Shown here piece after piece: positions 14,499 through 23,683 of a stretch of DNA of 64,000 nt (the first letter of the stretch is position 1; each line of letters starts with the position of its first letter). The stretch comes from Chitinophaga varians (GTDB lineage: Bacteria > Bacteroidota > Bacteroidia > Chitinophagales > Chitinophagaceae). Both the position numbers and the translations under genes were made by a program. The stretch covers positions 1,612,001-1,676,000 of the forward strand of contig NZ_JACVFB010000001.1 in NCBI RefSeq assembly GCF_014529945.1, given 5' to 3'. Under the pieces are notes generated by a model, which was given only the letters and a program-made list of their open reading frames with translations, was not told the origin of the DNA and ran no database searches.

Positions 14499-17054
14499 TT
14501 ATCGGGTTTTGATGATGGAGGGCAGGATATCGATGGCTTCGGTAGATTGACTGTTTTCGATGAGCACCGTACTGTGCTGGTACCGGTGCTGTCCCTGCCG
14601 GAAATTGCCGCTGCCATAATGAAGGGCGGTGGTCTGGTCGTCGTTGAAGATATAAAGCAGCGGTGCTTTACGGTCGTCCAGTTCGGCGACAATGTGCCAC
14701 GCACCGATGCGCCATTCTCCGTTTTGTTGGGTCACCGGGAGGGTGGCGGCATGAGGTGCGCCTATCTGCATCACAGTCAGCAGACGGGCCTGTTGCTGTG
14801 GCATGGTGGTTACGCCGCAATGCCATTGTTCGGCGAAGGGCACAATATTGCCTTCGTCATCTGTTTTACCTTTCCAGTTGATGGCTGGTGAATTAAAACG
14901 TTGGTGCACGACCGTATTTGTTTTCGTATGGGCGTATACGTATACCCCGGCTTTTACGCCCGGCTCATGGATGGTGAAGGTATTGCCATCGCCCTGCCGG
15001 ATGGCATAAGGGCTATGCGCCTGCCACGTCCATTTGATGGGTTGTTTGGCAGCCAGTTCATCATACAGTACGATGATATTGCTGTCGAGCATCAGCATAT
15101 GCCGGCGGTAGCGGGTAACGCCCAGATCGCCGAAGCCATTTTGACGGTCAGGCTGCAGGTGATTGAGTTCAAAATGCCCTAACCAGAACGGAGCGGTCAC
15201 GGGACCATAGGCATTGGAAGCATCGCCCAGCGTGTATTGTATCCGTTTGCCGGCGATGTGGCGGGGCATCCAGCCGTAGCCATTTTCCCCGATGCGCTGC
15301 CCCAGACTGTCGGCCAGTATGGTGCAGTAAGCACGGGAGCTACGGTAGTGCAGCAGGTTGTGGGCATCGCTGAAATTGCTGTAGAAGCCGCTGCCACCAA
15401 AGATCAGTTTGCCGCCATAGTTGATGTTGAAGGCATTCTGACTGGCGTGACCATGACCGGAAGACCCAAACGGATTGGCGCTCAGAGAGGCCATCAGGTC
15501 TTTGCGGGTGTCATCCAGGTGGGAGTGCATCATGGTAAGCCCTATGTCCGGGAACGTATGGGAAGCGGGCAAAGTCAGAGGGGAAACAACCTTCGGCTGT
15601 CCTGTCTTTTTTACGAGCAACCGGAACAACACAAAATCTTTGTCTCTTTGGAAGTAGTCGGGAAACTGCTGTTGTATCGTATATACGTACCAGTTAAAAT
15701 ACGGGTTGTTTACCTTGCGGGACAGCGCCTCTGCAAATACGGCCTGTGTGCGGGTGGTGGTGGACAGGTTCTCATGCATATCTCCCATGGCCACGGAGGC
15801 GGACCCCGGAGGATAAGAGTAAAGCAGATAATAAGGAAGGTTTTGCATCCATGGGGTAGCGAAATAATCCACCCCGCTCAGGTCGCCGAACAGAAGTGAC
15901 AGGTAGGCCAGCGACACAAAGTGAACGCGGAAATAGCCGTTGCCTTCGTGCCAGCCGCCATCGGTGGAACCGAGCACCGGAAACCTTGCGCTCCATACTT
16001 CGTAGACGTATTGGAGCCATTGATTGGCGGGTGGTGCATCATGGGCCAGCGCTACGGCCGCAATGGAAAAATTACGCAGGATATGTTGCCATACGTGGTT
16101 ATCGCATAGCTGCAGCTCAAAACGATTGGTGAGGTTGCGATAGATACCGCTTCCGCGGCGAAGGATGGCCTGCTGCAAGATGTCGCGTTGCGCGACGCTA
16201 AGCCGGTCGTAGGCCATATCGTAAGCCCAGGCCATGCCCTCCATGACATTGCCATTGTTGAAATCGTCGCGGGAGCCGTAGCCGGCAGGGTCAAGACTGG
16301 CCAGGTGCAGCGCACGGCGGACAGCCTCTTTAGCATAGCGGTCGTCACCACTGAGCCAGTAGGCGGTACATAGCTGGCGGATAGGCTGCGCTACCTTTTC
16401 ACCGAAGCCATGATACATGAACTCGATCATTTTTTCCTGCTGCTGTGCTGTCATGCCGGTGGTGTCACGGGGGCGTGTAGGCTTTTCTTCCGCCAATGGC
16501 GCGTTGAGCAATTTGTCGGTAGAACGTAGCAGGGTGGCGGCTTCTGCGTCGTTGCGGTTGGCCTGGCGGAAGCTCTTCAGCTGTGCCTGCATGTTCCATA
16601 AACGGGGATGCGGCTTGCGGGCTTTTTCCATCATTTGCGGCAGTGTAGGCGTTACCGTGGGGGCCGACGTATAAAAGTAACGCGGAGATGACCATACCCA
16701 GGCATCTTTGTTTTGCGCACGGGACGCGTATTGCCAGTACCATTTACCGGTTGATAGCGGGGCGTGCAGCGCATACATGGCCCATGGCAGGGTATCGCTT
16801 TGTTGGGTGCGACCGGCAGGAAAGAGGCTGTCCTGGCTGTAGCGGACCAGGTAGCGAACGTTTTTACCGGCCACGCCGGGCCACAACAGTGCCTGCGGAT
16901 CGGTAGCGCCATTGGCTGGAAAAGGCCAGCTACGCTCCCGCATATGCAGGGATGGTGTGGTGATGTACTGATTGGCATCGGGCAACTGCTGTGCGGTGGC
17001 GCTTAGCGAGAGCATCATACCCAAACAGGCCGGCCAGTGATAAACAGGTCGCAT
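14499..17054 (-). CDS. Heparinase II/III-like polysaccharide lyase (DUF4962-type, PL15-like)
   Basis: An 851-residue exported lyase (signal peptide about 1-21, ATAQQ). Residues about 30-130 look like an N-terminal beta domain with fibronectin-like repeats. Residues about 200-480 form an alpha/alpha toroid with candidate catalytic residues N319-H320 (CDNHVWQH) and Y374 (WHEGNGYF). The C-terminal half is the heparinase II/III beta-sandwich with SSGHGHASQNAF (H534, H536). It resembles the DUF4962-type lyases of Bacteroides heparin loci (for example BT4652), which act as exolyases. It would cleave heparan sulfate oligosaccharides in the periplasm. The PL family number is from memory. Confidence 0.85.
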   Translation of the reverse strand: MRPVYHWPACLGMMLSLSATAQQLPDANQYITTPSLHMRERSWPFPANGATDPQALLWPGVAGKNVRYLVRYSQDSLFPAGRTQQSDTLPWAMYALHAPLSTGKWYWQYASRAQNKDAWVWSSPRYFYTSAPTVTPTLPQMMEKARKPHPRLWNMQAQLKSFRQANRNDAEAATLLRSTDKLLNAPLAEEKPTRPRDTTGMTAQQQEKMIEFMYHGFGEKVAQPIRQLCTAYWLSGDDRYAKEAVRRALHLASLDPAGYGSRDDFNNGNVMEGMAWAYDMAYDRLSVAQRDILQQAILRRGSGIYRNLTNRFELQLCDNHVWQHILRNFSIAAVALAHDAPPANQWLQYVYEVWSARFPVLGSTDGGWHEGNGYFRVHFVSLAYLSLLFGDLSGVDYFATPWMQNLPYYLLYSYPPGSASVAMGDMHENLSTTTRTQAVFAEALSRKVNNPYFNWYVYTIQQQFPDYFQRDKDFVLFRLLVKKTGQPKVVSPLTLPASHTFPDIGLTMMHSHLDDTRKDLMASLSANPFGSSGHGHASQNAFNINYGGKLIFGGSGFYSNFSDAHNLLHYRSSRAYCTILADSLGQRIGENGYGWMPRHIAGKRIQYTLGDASNAYGPVTAPFWLGHFELNHLQPDRQNGFGDLGVTRYRRHMLMLDSNIIVLYDELAAKQPIKWTWQAHSPYAIRQGDGNTFTIHEPGVKAGVYVYAHTKTNTVVHQRFNSPAINWKGKTDDEGNIVPFAEQWHCGVTTMPQQQARLLTVMQIGAPHAATLPVTQQNGEWRIGAWHIVAELDDRKAPLLYIFNDDQTTALHYGSGNFRQGQHRYQHSTVLIENSQSTEAIDILPSIIKTR

Positions 17055-17055
17055 C

Positions 17056-18438
17056 TTACGGTTTTAAAAAGGTGAAGTGATCATTTGAGGAAAGGCACCA
17101 CTGCTGCAGGTAATGCCGGAATTGTTGTTGTATAGGCCGGAAACGTTTATCGGTGGCCAAACTGTGCATCTCACCGGGATCTTGTTGCAGATCAAACAGC
17201 TGCTCCCGGATAGGGCCTTTATCATACACGATGTATTTGTAACGGGCGGTGATGACGGCCCTGCCGTCAATGTCGAGCGACTTTTCATTGTCGGCGAAGG
17301 TGGTAGCTATCACCAGGGTGTCGCGCCAGGGCTGTGCAGAATCGTGCAGCAATGGCTGCAGGCTGCGTCCGGCGAGATATGACGGCTTGTCGGCGCCGGC
17401 ATAATCACAAAGCGTCGGGATGATATCGGTACCATTGCACACCAGCTGCTCGCTGATGGCGCCGGCCCGGACACCTGGTCCGGCAATGATCAGCGGCACG
17501 CTGGCTGATTCTTCATAGAGTACCTGTTTCTGGTTCCATCGATGCGCCGCATAGCCGTCACCGTGGTCACTGGTGAAAATCACGATGGTATTGTCTTCCA
17601 GTTTGTATTTGCGGAGTGTTTCCAGCACCATGCCCACATATTGATCTACCTGTTCGGTCAATCTGTTATAGGCCCAGCGGTAGGCGCGCCATTGGTCTGG
17701 CTGCCATTGCAGGGTGGGATAGGTGCGGTAGTTGGAATGTTGCTGTTCGCGCACTACCGGCGGTTCCTGGGCGGGGATGTCAAAATTGGCCGGCAGGGCA
17801 GGCCAGTGGCTGCTGTCGGGCAAAGGCGGCAATACGTCCATTTTCATGTCGTCGCCCCGGGCCCATTCACAGATATCATGCGGATTCACGAACGACGCTA
17901 TCAGGAAGAAAGGCTGCCCGCTGTTTTGTTTGATGAAGGCGGCACAGTCTGCAGGCGTGGCGGCATCCATCCAGTCGCGCATCTGTATGTTTTTCATATA
18001 CTGGAAACCGTGGCGGGCGCTATCGGTAGTCAACAGCGGGATATGCCACTTGCCGACATAGCCGGTACGATAACCGGCGGCTTTCATCAGTCGCCCGGCC
18101 ATCATCACGGTATCGGGCCAACGGTTTTCCCTGTCGGACGCATTGGTGGTGATCTGCATCTGGTGCGGCATACGTCCACTGAACATACTGATGCGCGACG
18201 GCGTACAAAGTGGCTGCGCACAATATGCCCGGGTAAAACGCACGCCTCTGGCGGCGAGACGGTCCATGGCCGGTGTATGCAGTTCCTTGTTGCCGGCCAT
18301 GCTCATGGCCTGCGCAGTTTGTTGATCGGTGATGATCCACAGGATATTAGGGCGTGCAGGCGTCACCGTTTGTGCGGTGGCCTGTAAGCTCCAGAAGGCC
18401 CCGAGGCACCATAACCATGTTCGCAAGTTCCTGTTCAT
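17056..18438 (-). CDS. Sulfatase (S1 family), regiospecificity unassigned
   Basis: A 460-residue exported sulfatase (signal peptide about 1-23, ATAQ). The formylglycine cysteine is C78 in CTPSR, the metal Asp is D38 in ITDQQ, and VGKWHIP and FTSDHGDG are the remaining active-site motifs. Its start overlaps the upstream sulfatase stop by 4 nt. In this locus the two flanking sulfatases look like 6-O- and N-sulfatases, so a 2-O-sulfatase role would complete the set. It does not resemble the Flavobacterium heparinum 2-O-sulfatase closely as I recall it, so this role is an inference from context only. Confidence 0.85.
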   Translation of the reverse strand: MNRNLRTWLWCLGAFWSLQATAQTVTPARPNILWIITDQQTAQAMSMAGNKELHTPAMDRLAARGVRFTRAYCAQPLCTPSRISMFSGRMPHQMQITTNASDRENRWPDTVMMAGRLMKAAGYRTGYVGKWHIPLLTTDSARHGFQYMKNIQMRDWMDAATPADCAAFIKQNSGQPFFLIASFVNPHDICEWARGDDMKMDVLPPLPDSSHWPALPANFDIPAQEPPVVREQQHSNYRTYPTLQWQPDQWRAYRWAYNRLTEQVDQYVGMVLETLRKYKLEDNTIVIFTSDHGDGYAAHRWNQKQVLYEESASVPLIIAGPGVRAGAISEQLVCNGTDIIPTLCDYAGADKPSYLAGRSLQPLLHDSAQPWRDTLVIATTFADNEKSLDIDGRAVITARYKYIVYDKGPIREQLFDLQQDPGEMHSLATDKRFRPIQQQFRHYLQQWCLSSNDHFTFLKP

Positions 18439-20066
18439 TTTTCTGAGGGATTAGTGTCTTTGTATTGCTGCTGTAAGGCCAGCAGCTGTTGTTTCAGGCT
18501 GTCTGTTACCACGGCGTAAGCCGGATTGCCATATTGGTTTTTCATTTCATGCGGGTCCTGCTGAAGATCGTATAGCTCCCATTCATTAATGTCGTTATAG
18601 AAATGAATCAGCTTGTAACGCGCCGTACGGATGCCGTAATGCCGTTTGACCATATGCCACGACGGATATTCGTAGTAGTGATAATAGGTAGCGGTACGCC
18701 AGCCGGCGGGCGCCTGGCCATTGCCGGTTAATATCGGCTTCAGTGATTTGCCCTGCATGTTGGCAGGCACGGGAACGCCTGCGTAATCGAGCAGCGTGGG
18801 CGCGAAATCTACGTTCATAGCGAAGGCATCGCTGGTGCTGCCTGGACGGACACCTGGCGGATAACGCACCAGCAGCGGCATCCGGTAGCATTCTTCATAC
18901 ATCATCCGCTTGTCAAAGAATCCATGCTCGCCCAGAAAAAAGCCCTGATCGGAAGTATACACGATGATGGTGTTGTCCAGCTCTCCGGTCTCCTCAAGAT
19001 ATTTCAACAGGCGGCCTACGTTGTCATCCACGGCCTTTACACAGGCCAGATAGTCCCGCATATATTGCTGGTACTTCCAACGCACGAGGTCTGCGCCTTT
19101 GGGCTTCAGCCGGTTGTATTCGGCCACGCGGCCGGCGTAGGCCCTGTTCCACTGCGCTTTTTCGGCCGGCGTCAGCCGATTGTATACCTGAAAGAACCGG
19201 TGCAGGTCTTCTGCTTTGTTATTGGCTTGTTTATAATCATCGCCTTTAGAATCTTTGAACGTACGGCGTACAGGACGTTGTTCCATGGCCTGTAGCGTGT
19301 CGGCAGCAGCAATTTTCAGGTCCCAGGCTTCCCACATGTTAGTGCCGATATTCATCAGCTGCTCTTTGGATGCCCTTCCACGGTTACTGAAATCGTCGAG
19401 CAGATTGGGTGGCTCAGGAAAAGTAACGCTGTCGAATATCCCGAGGTCTCTGATGGCCGGCATCCAGTTACGATGGGGCGCTTTATGCTGATAGATCAGC
19501 AGATAGGGTTGCTGTTTGTTACGATGCTCCAGAAATCGGATGGCCTTGTCCGTAATGACATCGGTGACATACCCTTGCTCCTGGATGGTATCACCATTTT
19601 CAATAAAGCCCGGCTGGTAGTATTCTCCCTGATTGGGTAAGATGCTGTAATAGTCGAACCCTACCGGCAGAGAGCCCAGGTGCCATTTGCCGATCATCGC
19701 TGTCTGATAACCTGCCTGGTGCAATAGCTGGGGATAGATCACCTGACTGCTGTCGAAACTTTTGGCGTTATCTGTCAGCCCATTGATATGATTGTATTTC
19801 CCCGTGAGGATAGTAGCCCGGGAAGGACCACATACGGCATTGGTGACAAAACAGTTGCGGAACAACATCCCTTCACGTGCCAGCCGGTCGAGGTTGGGCG
19901 TGCGGATCAGTGAGGTGTCGTAGCAACTCATGGCGCGGGTGGTGTGGTCATCTGTCATAATGAAGATGATATTGGGCCGCTTCTCCAACTTCTTCGGCGC
20001 ACAGCAGCCTGGCATGGCCAGCCCGGCACAACACCAGAGGGCGTTGCGAAAGAGCGTTGATCGCAT
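18435..20066 (-). CDS. Sulfatase, N-acetylglucosamine-6-sulfatase-like
   Basis: A 543-residue S1 sulfatase lipoprotein (lipobox MPGC, C21). The formylglycine cysteine is C79 in CGPSR, the metal pair is D39-D40 (MTDDHTTRAMSCY), and further motifs are MIGKWHLG, YQHKAPHRNW and YTSDQGFFLGEHGFFDKRMMYEE. The last motif and the ending with YELYDLQQDPHEMKN-like text fit the S1_11 group, which includes the 6-O-sulfatase BT4656 from the Bacteroides heparin locus. It is encoded 9 nt after the PL12 lyase gene and overlaps the next sulfatase. Confidence 0.9.
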   Translation of the reverse strand: MRSTLFRNALWCCAGLAMPGCCAPKKLEKRPNIIFIMTDDHTTRAMSCYDTSLIRTPNLDRLAREGMLFRNCFVTNAVCGPSRATILTGKYNHINGLTDNAKSFDSSQVIYPQLLHQAGYQTAMIGKWHLGSLPVGFDYYSILPNQGEYYQPGFIENGDTIQEQGYVTDVITDKAIRFLEHRNKQQPYLLIYQHKAPHRNWMPAIRDLGIFDSVTFPEPPNLLDDFSNRGRASKEQLMNIGTNMWEAWDLKIAAADTLQAMEQRPVRRTFKDSKGDDYKQANNKAEDLHRFFQVYNRLTPAEKAQWNRAYAGRVAEYNRLKPKGADLVRWKYQQYMRDYLACVKAVDDNVGRLLKYLEETGELDNTIIVYTSDQGFFLGEHGFFDKRMMYEECYRMPLLVRYPPGVRPGSTSDAFAMNVDFAPTLLDYAGVPVPANMQGKSLKPILTGNGQAPAGWRTATYYHYYEYPSWHMVKRHYGIRTARYKLIHFYNDINEWELYDLQQDPHEMKNQYGNPAYAVVTDSLKQQLLALQQQYKDTNPSEK

Positions 20067-20075
20067 AGTATTCGT

Positions 20076-22028
20076 TTATGGTTTCAGGTGATATCCCAGT
20101 TCGTATGATTGTTGATCTATCGTAACGGTAGCGCTTACACGGTTTTCGTCAGCAGCTTTTATGGTAGCCTTGATAACAGGTGCTTTATCGCTCACCGGAT
20201 ATATGACGGTAATAAAGCGCAGCGGTTTACTGTCGCGCTTAACGGACTGAAAAGCATAGGCATCCCGCGGTTCTTTCTGCCGGTACTGATAAGATACATA
20301 ACTGTCTTCTCTGGCCATGGTAGCGGCTTGGGCCGGGAAGCACTGCAGCAGCACATTGTTATGGTCCGCGAATCCGGTGGAGGCTTTGAACGTTTTCAGG
20401 TCGGCGGTAATCTGTCCTTCTTTAAAACCATAGTGCAGCGCTACGTCTCCGGTGGCGTCACCTATTGCTTCATCGATGATCACAAAGAAACGGTTGTCTA
20501 CAAAGTAAACAGAACGGCGATGGGTAAGCCCTTTATAGCTCGGGTTTTCATACACCAGCAGGTCCAGCCGGGGCGAAGTGCTCCACTGAAGCCGTTTGGC
20601 GTTGACTTCCATATCGGCATTGTTCAGCGTCAGGGTATTGTGTACTCTTGTCTGCCGGAACCAGTTACGTTCTTTCATCACAGCTTCGTCACCGCCGTAA
20701 ACATAACAACCGGCGTCAGGGAAGAAGTTGCGGCCGTTGATATACAACTCAAAGGTGCCATTGTCCGGCTGGCTGTGCCAGAAGGCCGGCGGACTGGCTT
20801 TGAGCACCATCATGGTAGCATCAGGCGTCCAGCTGTTGCGGAAGACATAGATACCACCATCTTTTAAGGCATGAGAGAGATGTGCAGGCGGATGACCTTT
20901 TTTGAAATCTGAAGCGAAATAACGGATCACTTCATTGTTGGGAAACACTTTCGCCCATCCGCGGAAACTCCTCAGCAGCCCCGATTTTTTCTCCAGTTTG
21001 GCATCGCTGAACATGGGGTAGGTATAATCAGGGAAAGAGAACTCAGTCACTGCCATGATCATATTTTCCACGGTAGCTTTGTACGACGCGGGAAACTGAT
21101 CTTCAATGCCGTTGATCTGCAATACTTCCAGGGCGCGGCAGAATATCTGAATGGCGGCAATATGATAATTGAAAGACAATTCAAACTGAAGCCCGTCGGG
21201 ATATACCTGCACGCCTATTTCCTTATTGAGGATACTGATGCCGGAAGCCCGCCATGCTGCTGCATCCCGGAACTCCGGAAAGAAGGTGCCGGCGGTTACG
21301 ATGCGCTGTGCTTCAAACAACAGGTGATTACCTTTTTCGGAATAATGATGTACGATATAATCGGCATGCGTGTAATAGTTACGGAGGAACGCCAGCAGGA
21401 AGTCAGGCGTAAAAGCAGGTGAATGCAGAAAATACTGGAACTGTGCCGTCTGGCTTTCTACCCGGTGACTGATTTCCAAAGGTCTCCAGGCAAAGCGGTC
21501 GTTGTCTTCGGAAAGGCCCAGCGGGTTTTTGGTGATCCAGTCGAGATACTGGCTGGCCCATGCTTTGGCGTATTGTTCTTCTCCTGTGGCGCGGTACATC
21601 TGGCCCATGGGTTCCCACCAGTACATGCGGTGCAGCTGCCAGCGCAGTTCATTGTCTTTCACCGGCCACAGTTGCCAGTTGATATCATCTCCATAAAAAT
21701 AGGGGGTATAACCTTTATGGGCAAAGAAAACATGGCGTAAGCCATCTTCCGCTTTTTTGCGTTCTTCCGCATTAGGCATCGGTACGGTACCGGTGGCCTC
21801 TACCTCCGGGTGGTGTACGTCCTTACGCTGACGGTAGTACGCTAATAATTGTGCTGCCGCCTGATGATAGTCTTTTTTCAGCCAGGAGGCCTTCACATTT
21901 TCCATTCCTTTCCGGTCGAGGTCCAGTTTGGAGAACACGCTGGTATCTGATTGGGCCATCAGGCGCTGCTGTCCAGCCAGTAGCAGGACAGGCAGCAGTG
22001 GAAAGAGTTCCTTTATGAAACGTACCAT
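20076..22028 (-). CDS. PL12 heparinase III-like heparan sulfate lyase
   Basis: A 650-residue exported lyase (signal about 1-25, QRLMAQ). The N-terminal alpha/alpha barrel shows GLRHVFFAHKGYTPYFYGDDINW, and the C-terminal sandwich begins near 385. Candidate catalytic residues are N234 (EKGNHLLFEAQ), Y288 (SFNYHIAA) and H418 (AFWHSQPDNGTFEL). Their spacing (54 and 130) equals that of Asn240/Tyr294/His424 of Pedobacter heparinase III as I recall it. The enzyme cleaves low-sulfated heparan sulfate by beta-elimination. It lies 3 nt behind SusD, the usual place for the first enzyme of such a locus. Confidence 0.93.
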   Translation of the reverse strand: MVRFIKELFPLLPVLLLAGQQRLMAQSDTSVFSKLDLDRKGMENVKASWLKKDYHQAAAQLLAYYRQRKDVHHPEVEATGTVPMPNAEERKKAEDGLRHVFFAHKGYTPYFYGDDINWQLWPVKDNELRWQLHRMYWWEPMGQMYRATGEEQYAKAWASQYLDWITKNPLGLSEDNDRFAWRPLEISHRVESQTAQFQYFLHSPAFTPDFLLAFLRNYYTHADYIVHHYSEKGNHLLFEAQRIVTAGTFFPEFRDAAAWRASGISILNKEIGVQVYPDGLQFELSFNYHIAAIQIFCRALEVLQINGIEDQFPASYKATVENMIMAVTEFSFPDYTYPMFSDAKLEKKSGLLRSFRGWAKVFPNNEVIRYFASDFKKGHPPAHLSHALKDGGIYVFRNSWTPDATMMVLKASPPAFWHSQPDNGTFELYINGRNFFPDAGCYVYGGDEAVMKERNWFRQTRVHNTLTLNNADMEVNAKRLQWSTSPRLDLLVYENPSYKGLTHRRSVYFVDNRFFVIIDEAIGDATGDVALHYGFKEGQITADLKTFKASTGFADHNNVLLQCFPAQAATMAREDSYVSYQYRQKEPRDAYAFQSVKRDSKPLRFITVIYPVSDKAPVIKATIKAADENRVSATVTIDQQSYELGYHLKP

Positions 22029-22031
22029 GAT

Positions 22032-23663
22032 TTAATATTTTGGATTTTGGGTGAGGGAAGGGTTTTCATCACGCTCGCGTTGCGGGATCGGGAACAGTTC
22101 GTGTTTGTTATCCTGGAAGTTGTCGCCTGCCACATATGGAAACGCAGCCCGGTATGCTTTGAGTGCGGCCTGTGTGGCGCGTAATTTGGAGCCGAGCATG
22201 TTCCAGCGGATCAGGTCCCACTTGCGGAAGCCTTCAAAACATAATTCGTGCGCCCTTTCATCAACAAGCGCATTAAAGAAAGCGGTCTGGGACAAACCAG
22301 GTGTTAAATCGGGTAGCCCGGCACGGCGACGTACTTCGTTGACGGCGTTGTAGGCTATCTGCGTAGGGCCATTCACTTCGTTTTCCGCTTCGGCCTGCAT
22401 CAGCAGTACATCGGCGTATCGTAGCAACACCCAGTTGATATCTGTATTATTGGGGTCTTTGGGAGCGGTGCCCTGCCAGTTGCGGCGCCATTTTCCGGGC
22501 GACCATTTGGCATCATTGGCACCGGTCTGTTGTACAATGGCACCAGTTTTATCAATCTGGAAAGTGGCTACGGCCACGTCTCTACGGAGATCGTTTTTCT
22601 CAAAGGTCTTCTGAAACAGGGGATGGGTCACATAGAAGGAGTTGGCACGGCCATAAGGGCTGGCAGCGTCGCACAACGGGCTATTCCAGGTACCTATCAC
22701 GCCGCTGTTGGGTGCCTGTCCGAGCGGATTAAAGAGCGCCACTTCAAACATGCTTTCTTTGGGTTCCAGCTTCAGCGAACAATAGTTGCGGAACACCTGC
22801 TCATAGCTGGGGTTCAGGGAATGTTCGCCGGAGGCGATCACCTCCTTCGTCTGTGTCAGCGAGCTGTCGTAATACTGACGGTAATTGTCCGGACGCTTCA
22901 TGGTCGCATCCTGTCGCAGGAAGTAGCCGCCGCGGTAAAGATACACACGGGCCAGAATACCTTTCACTGCGCCTTTGCTCACCCGCTCATCCTGTGCTTT
23001 GGCGGAGTTCCAGGGCACGGTGGCAGCAGCTTCTTTCAGGTCGGTGATGATCTGGTCATATACTTTCTCCCGGTCTGTTCTGGGCAATTGCAGTTGCTCG
23101 GAAGGTGATTGGGTAGGCGTGGTTTTCAGTGGTACATCTCCCCATAGTCTTACCAGATCAAAGTAATACAGACCCCGCAGGAATTTGGCTTCACCGAGTA
23201 AACGGTCCAGTGCTTTTTTCTGATCTTCTGTTCCTGTTTTGTAAAGGTCCATCTCCGGTATTCTCAGGATGACCAGGTTGGCGCGGTCAATACCGATGTA
23301 CAAACTACGCCATGTTTCCCGTAGCCACGGATGCGTGGGTGATACGCCGTAGTGCGCCAGTATACGTTTTTCATCGTTCAAAACGTTGCCCTGCACCTGT
23401 GCAATATCCGTATCGATCGCATAGGCGAGCGACAGATAGAAACCATAGGTGCTTTGTTCCCCCAGAATGTCGTACACTCCCATGGTAGCCATGGTAGCCT
23501 GATTCACATTCTTAAAGAAAGTATTGGCGGCGTAGTAGGAGGAGGGATCTTCTTCCAGTTGCTTTTCACAGGCAACAGACATCATCATCAGACCGGCGGC
23601 CGCAAACGGCGTCAGTTTCCGGCATATGGCACTGCCCATGGCAGTCAGTTTATGGTAAGTCAT
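22032..23663 (-). CDS. SusD/RagB glycan-binding lipoprotein (heparan locus)
   Basis: A 543-residue SusD-like lipoprotein (lipobox SVAC, C32; an ATG at codon 9 is an alternative start). TPR-like helices at about 50-200 (KALDRLLGEAKFLRGLYYFDLVRLWGDVPL) and the C-terminal RAHELCFEGFRKWDLIRW, LFPIPQRERDENPSLTQNPKY are family signatures. It caps the SusC barrel at the cell surface and presents glycan chains, here probably heparan sulfate oligosaccharides. It lies 20 nt after SusC. Confidence 0.95.
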   Translation of the reverse strand: MTYHKLTAMGSAICRKLTPFAAAGLMMMSVACEKQLEEDPSSYYAANTFFKNVNQATMATMGVYDILGEQSTYGFYLSLAYAIDTDIAQVQGNVLNDEKRILAHYGVSPTHPWLRETWRSLYIGIDRANLVILRIPEMDLYKTGTEDQKKALDRLLGEAKFLRGLYYFDLVRLWGDVPLKTTPTQSPSEQLQLPRTDREKVYDQIITDLKEAAATVPWNSAKAQDERVSKGAVKGILARVYLYRGGYFLRQDATMKRPDNYRQYYDSSLTQTKEVIASGEHSLNPSYEQVFRNYCSLKLEPKESMFEVALFNPLGQAPNSGVIGTWNSPLCDAASPYGRANSFYVTHPLFQKTFEKNDLRRDVAVATFQIDKTGAIVQQTGANDAKWSPGKWRRNWQGTAPKDPNNTDINWVLLRYADVLLMQAEAENEVNGPTQIAYNAVNEVRRRAGLPDLTPGLSQTAFFNALVDERAHELCFEGFRKWDLIRWNMLGSKLRATQAALKAYRAAFPYVAGDNFQDNKHELFPIPQRERDENPSLTQNPKY

Positions 23664-23683
23664 CGGACGGGTGTTTAATGGGT

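Noticed and set aside
14498..14704. A 69-codon N-terminal extension of the sulfamidase-like gene
   Set aside because: It overlaps the 3' end of the upstream lyase gene in another frame, and the downstream ATG at 14497 gives a proper lipoprotein signal peptide.
17542..18387. A 281-codon open frame antisense to the second sulfatase
   Set aside because: Shadow of the sulfatase with its intact CTPSR site; similar shadows occur over most genes here because of the base composition.
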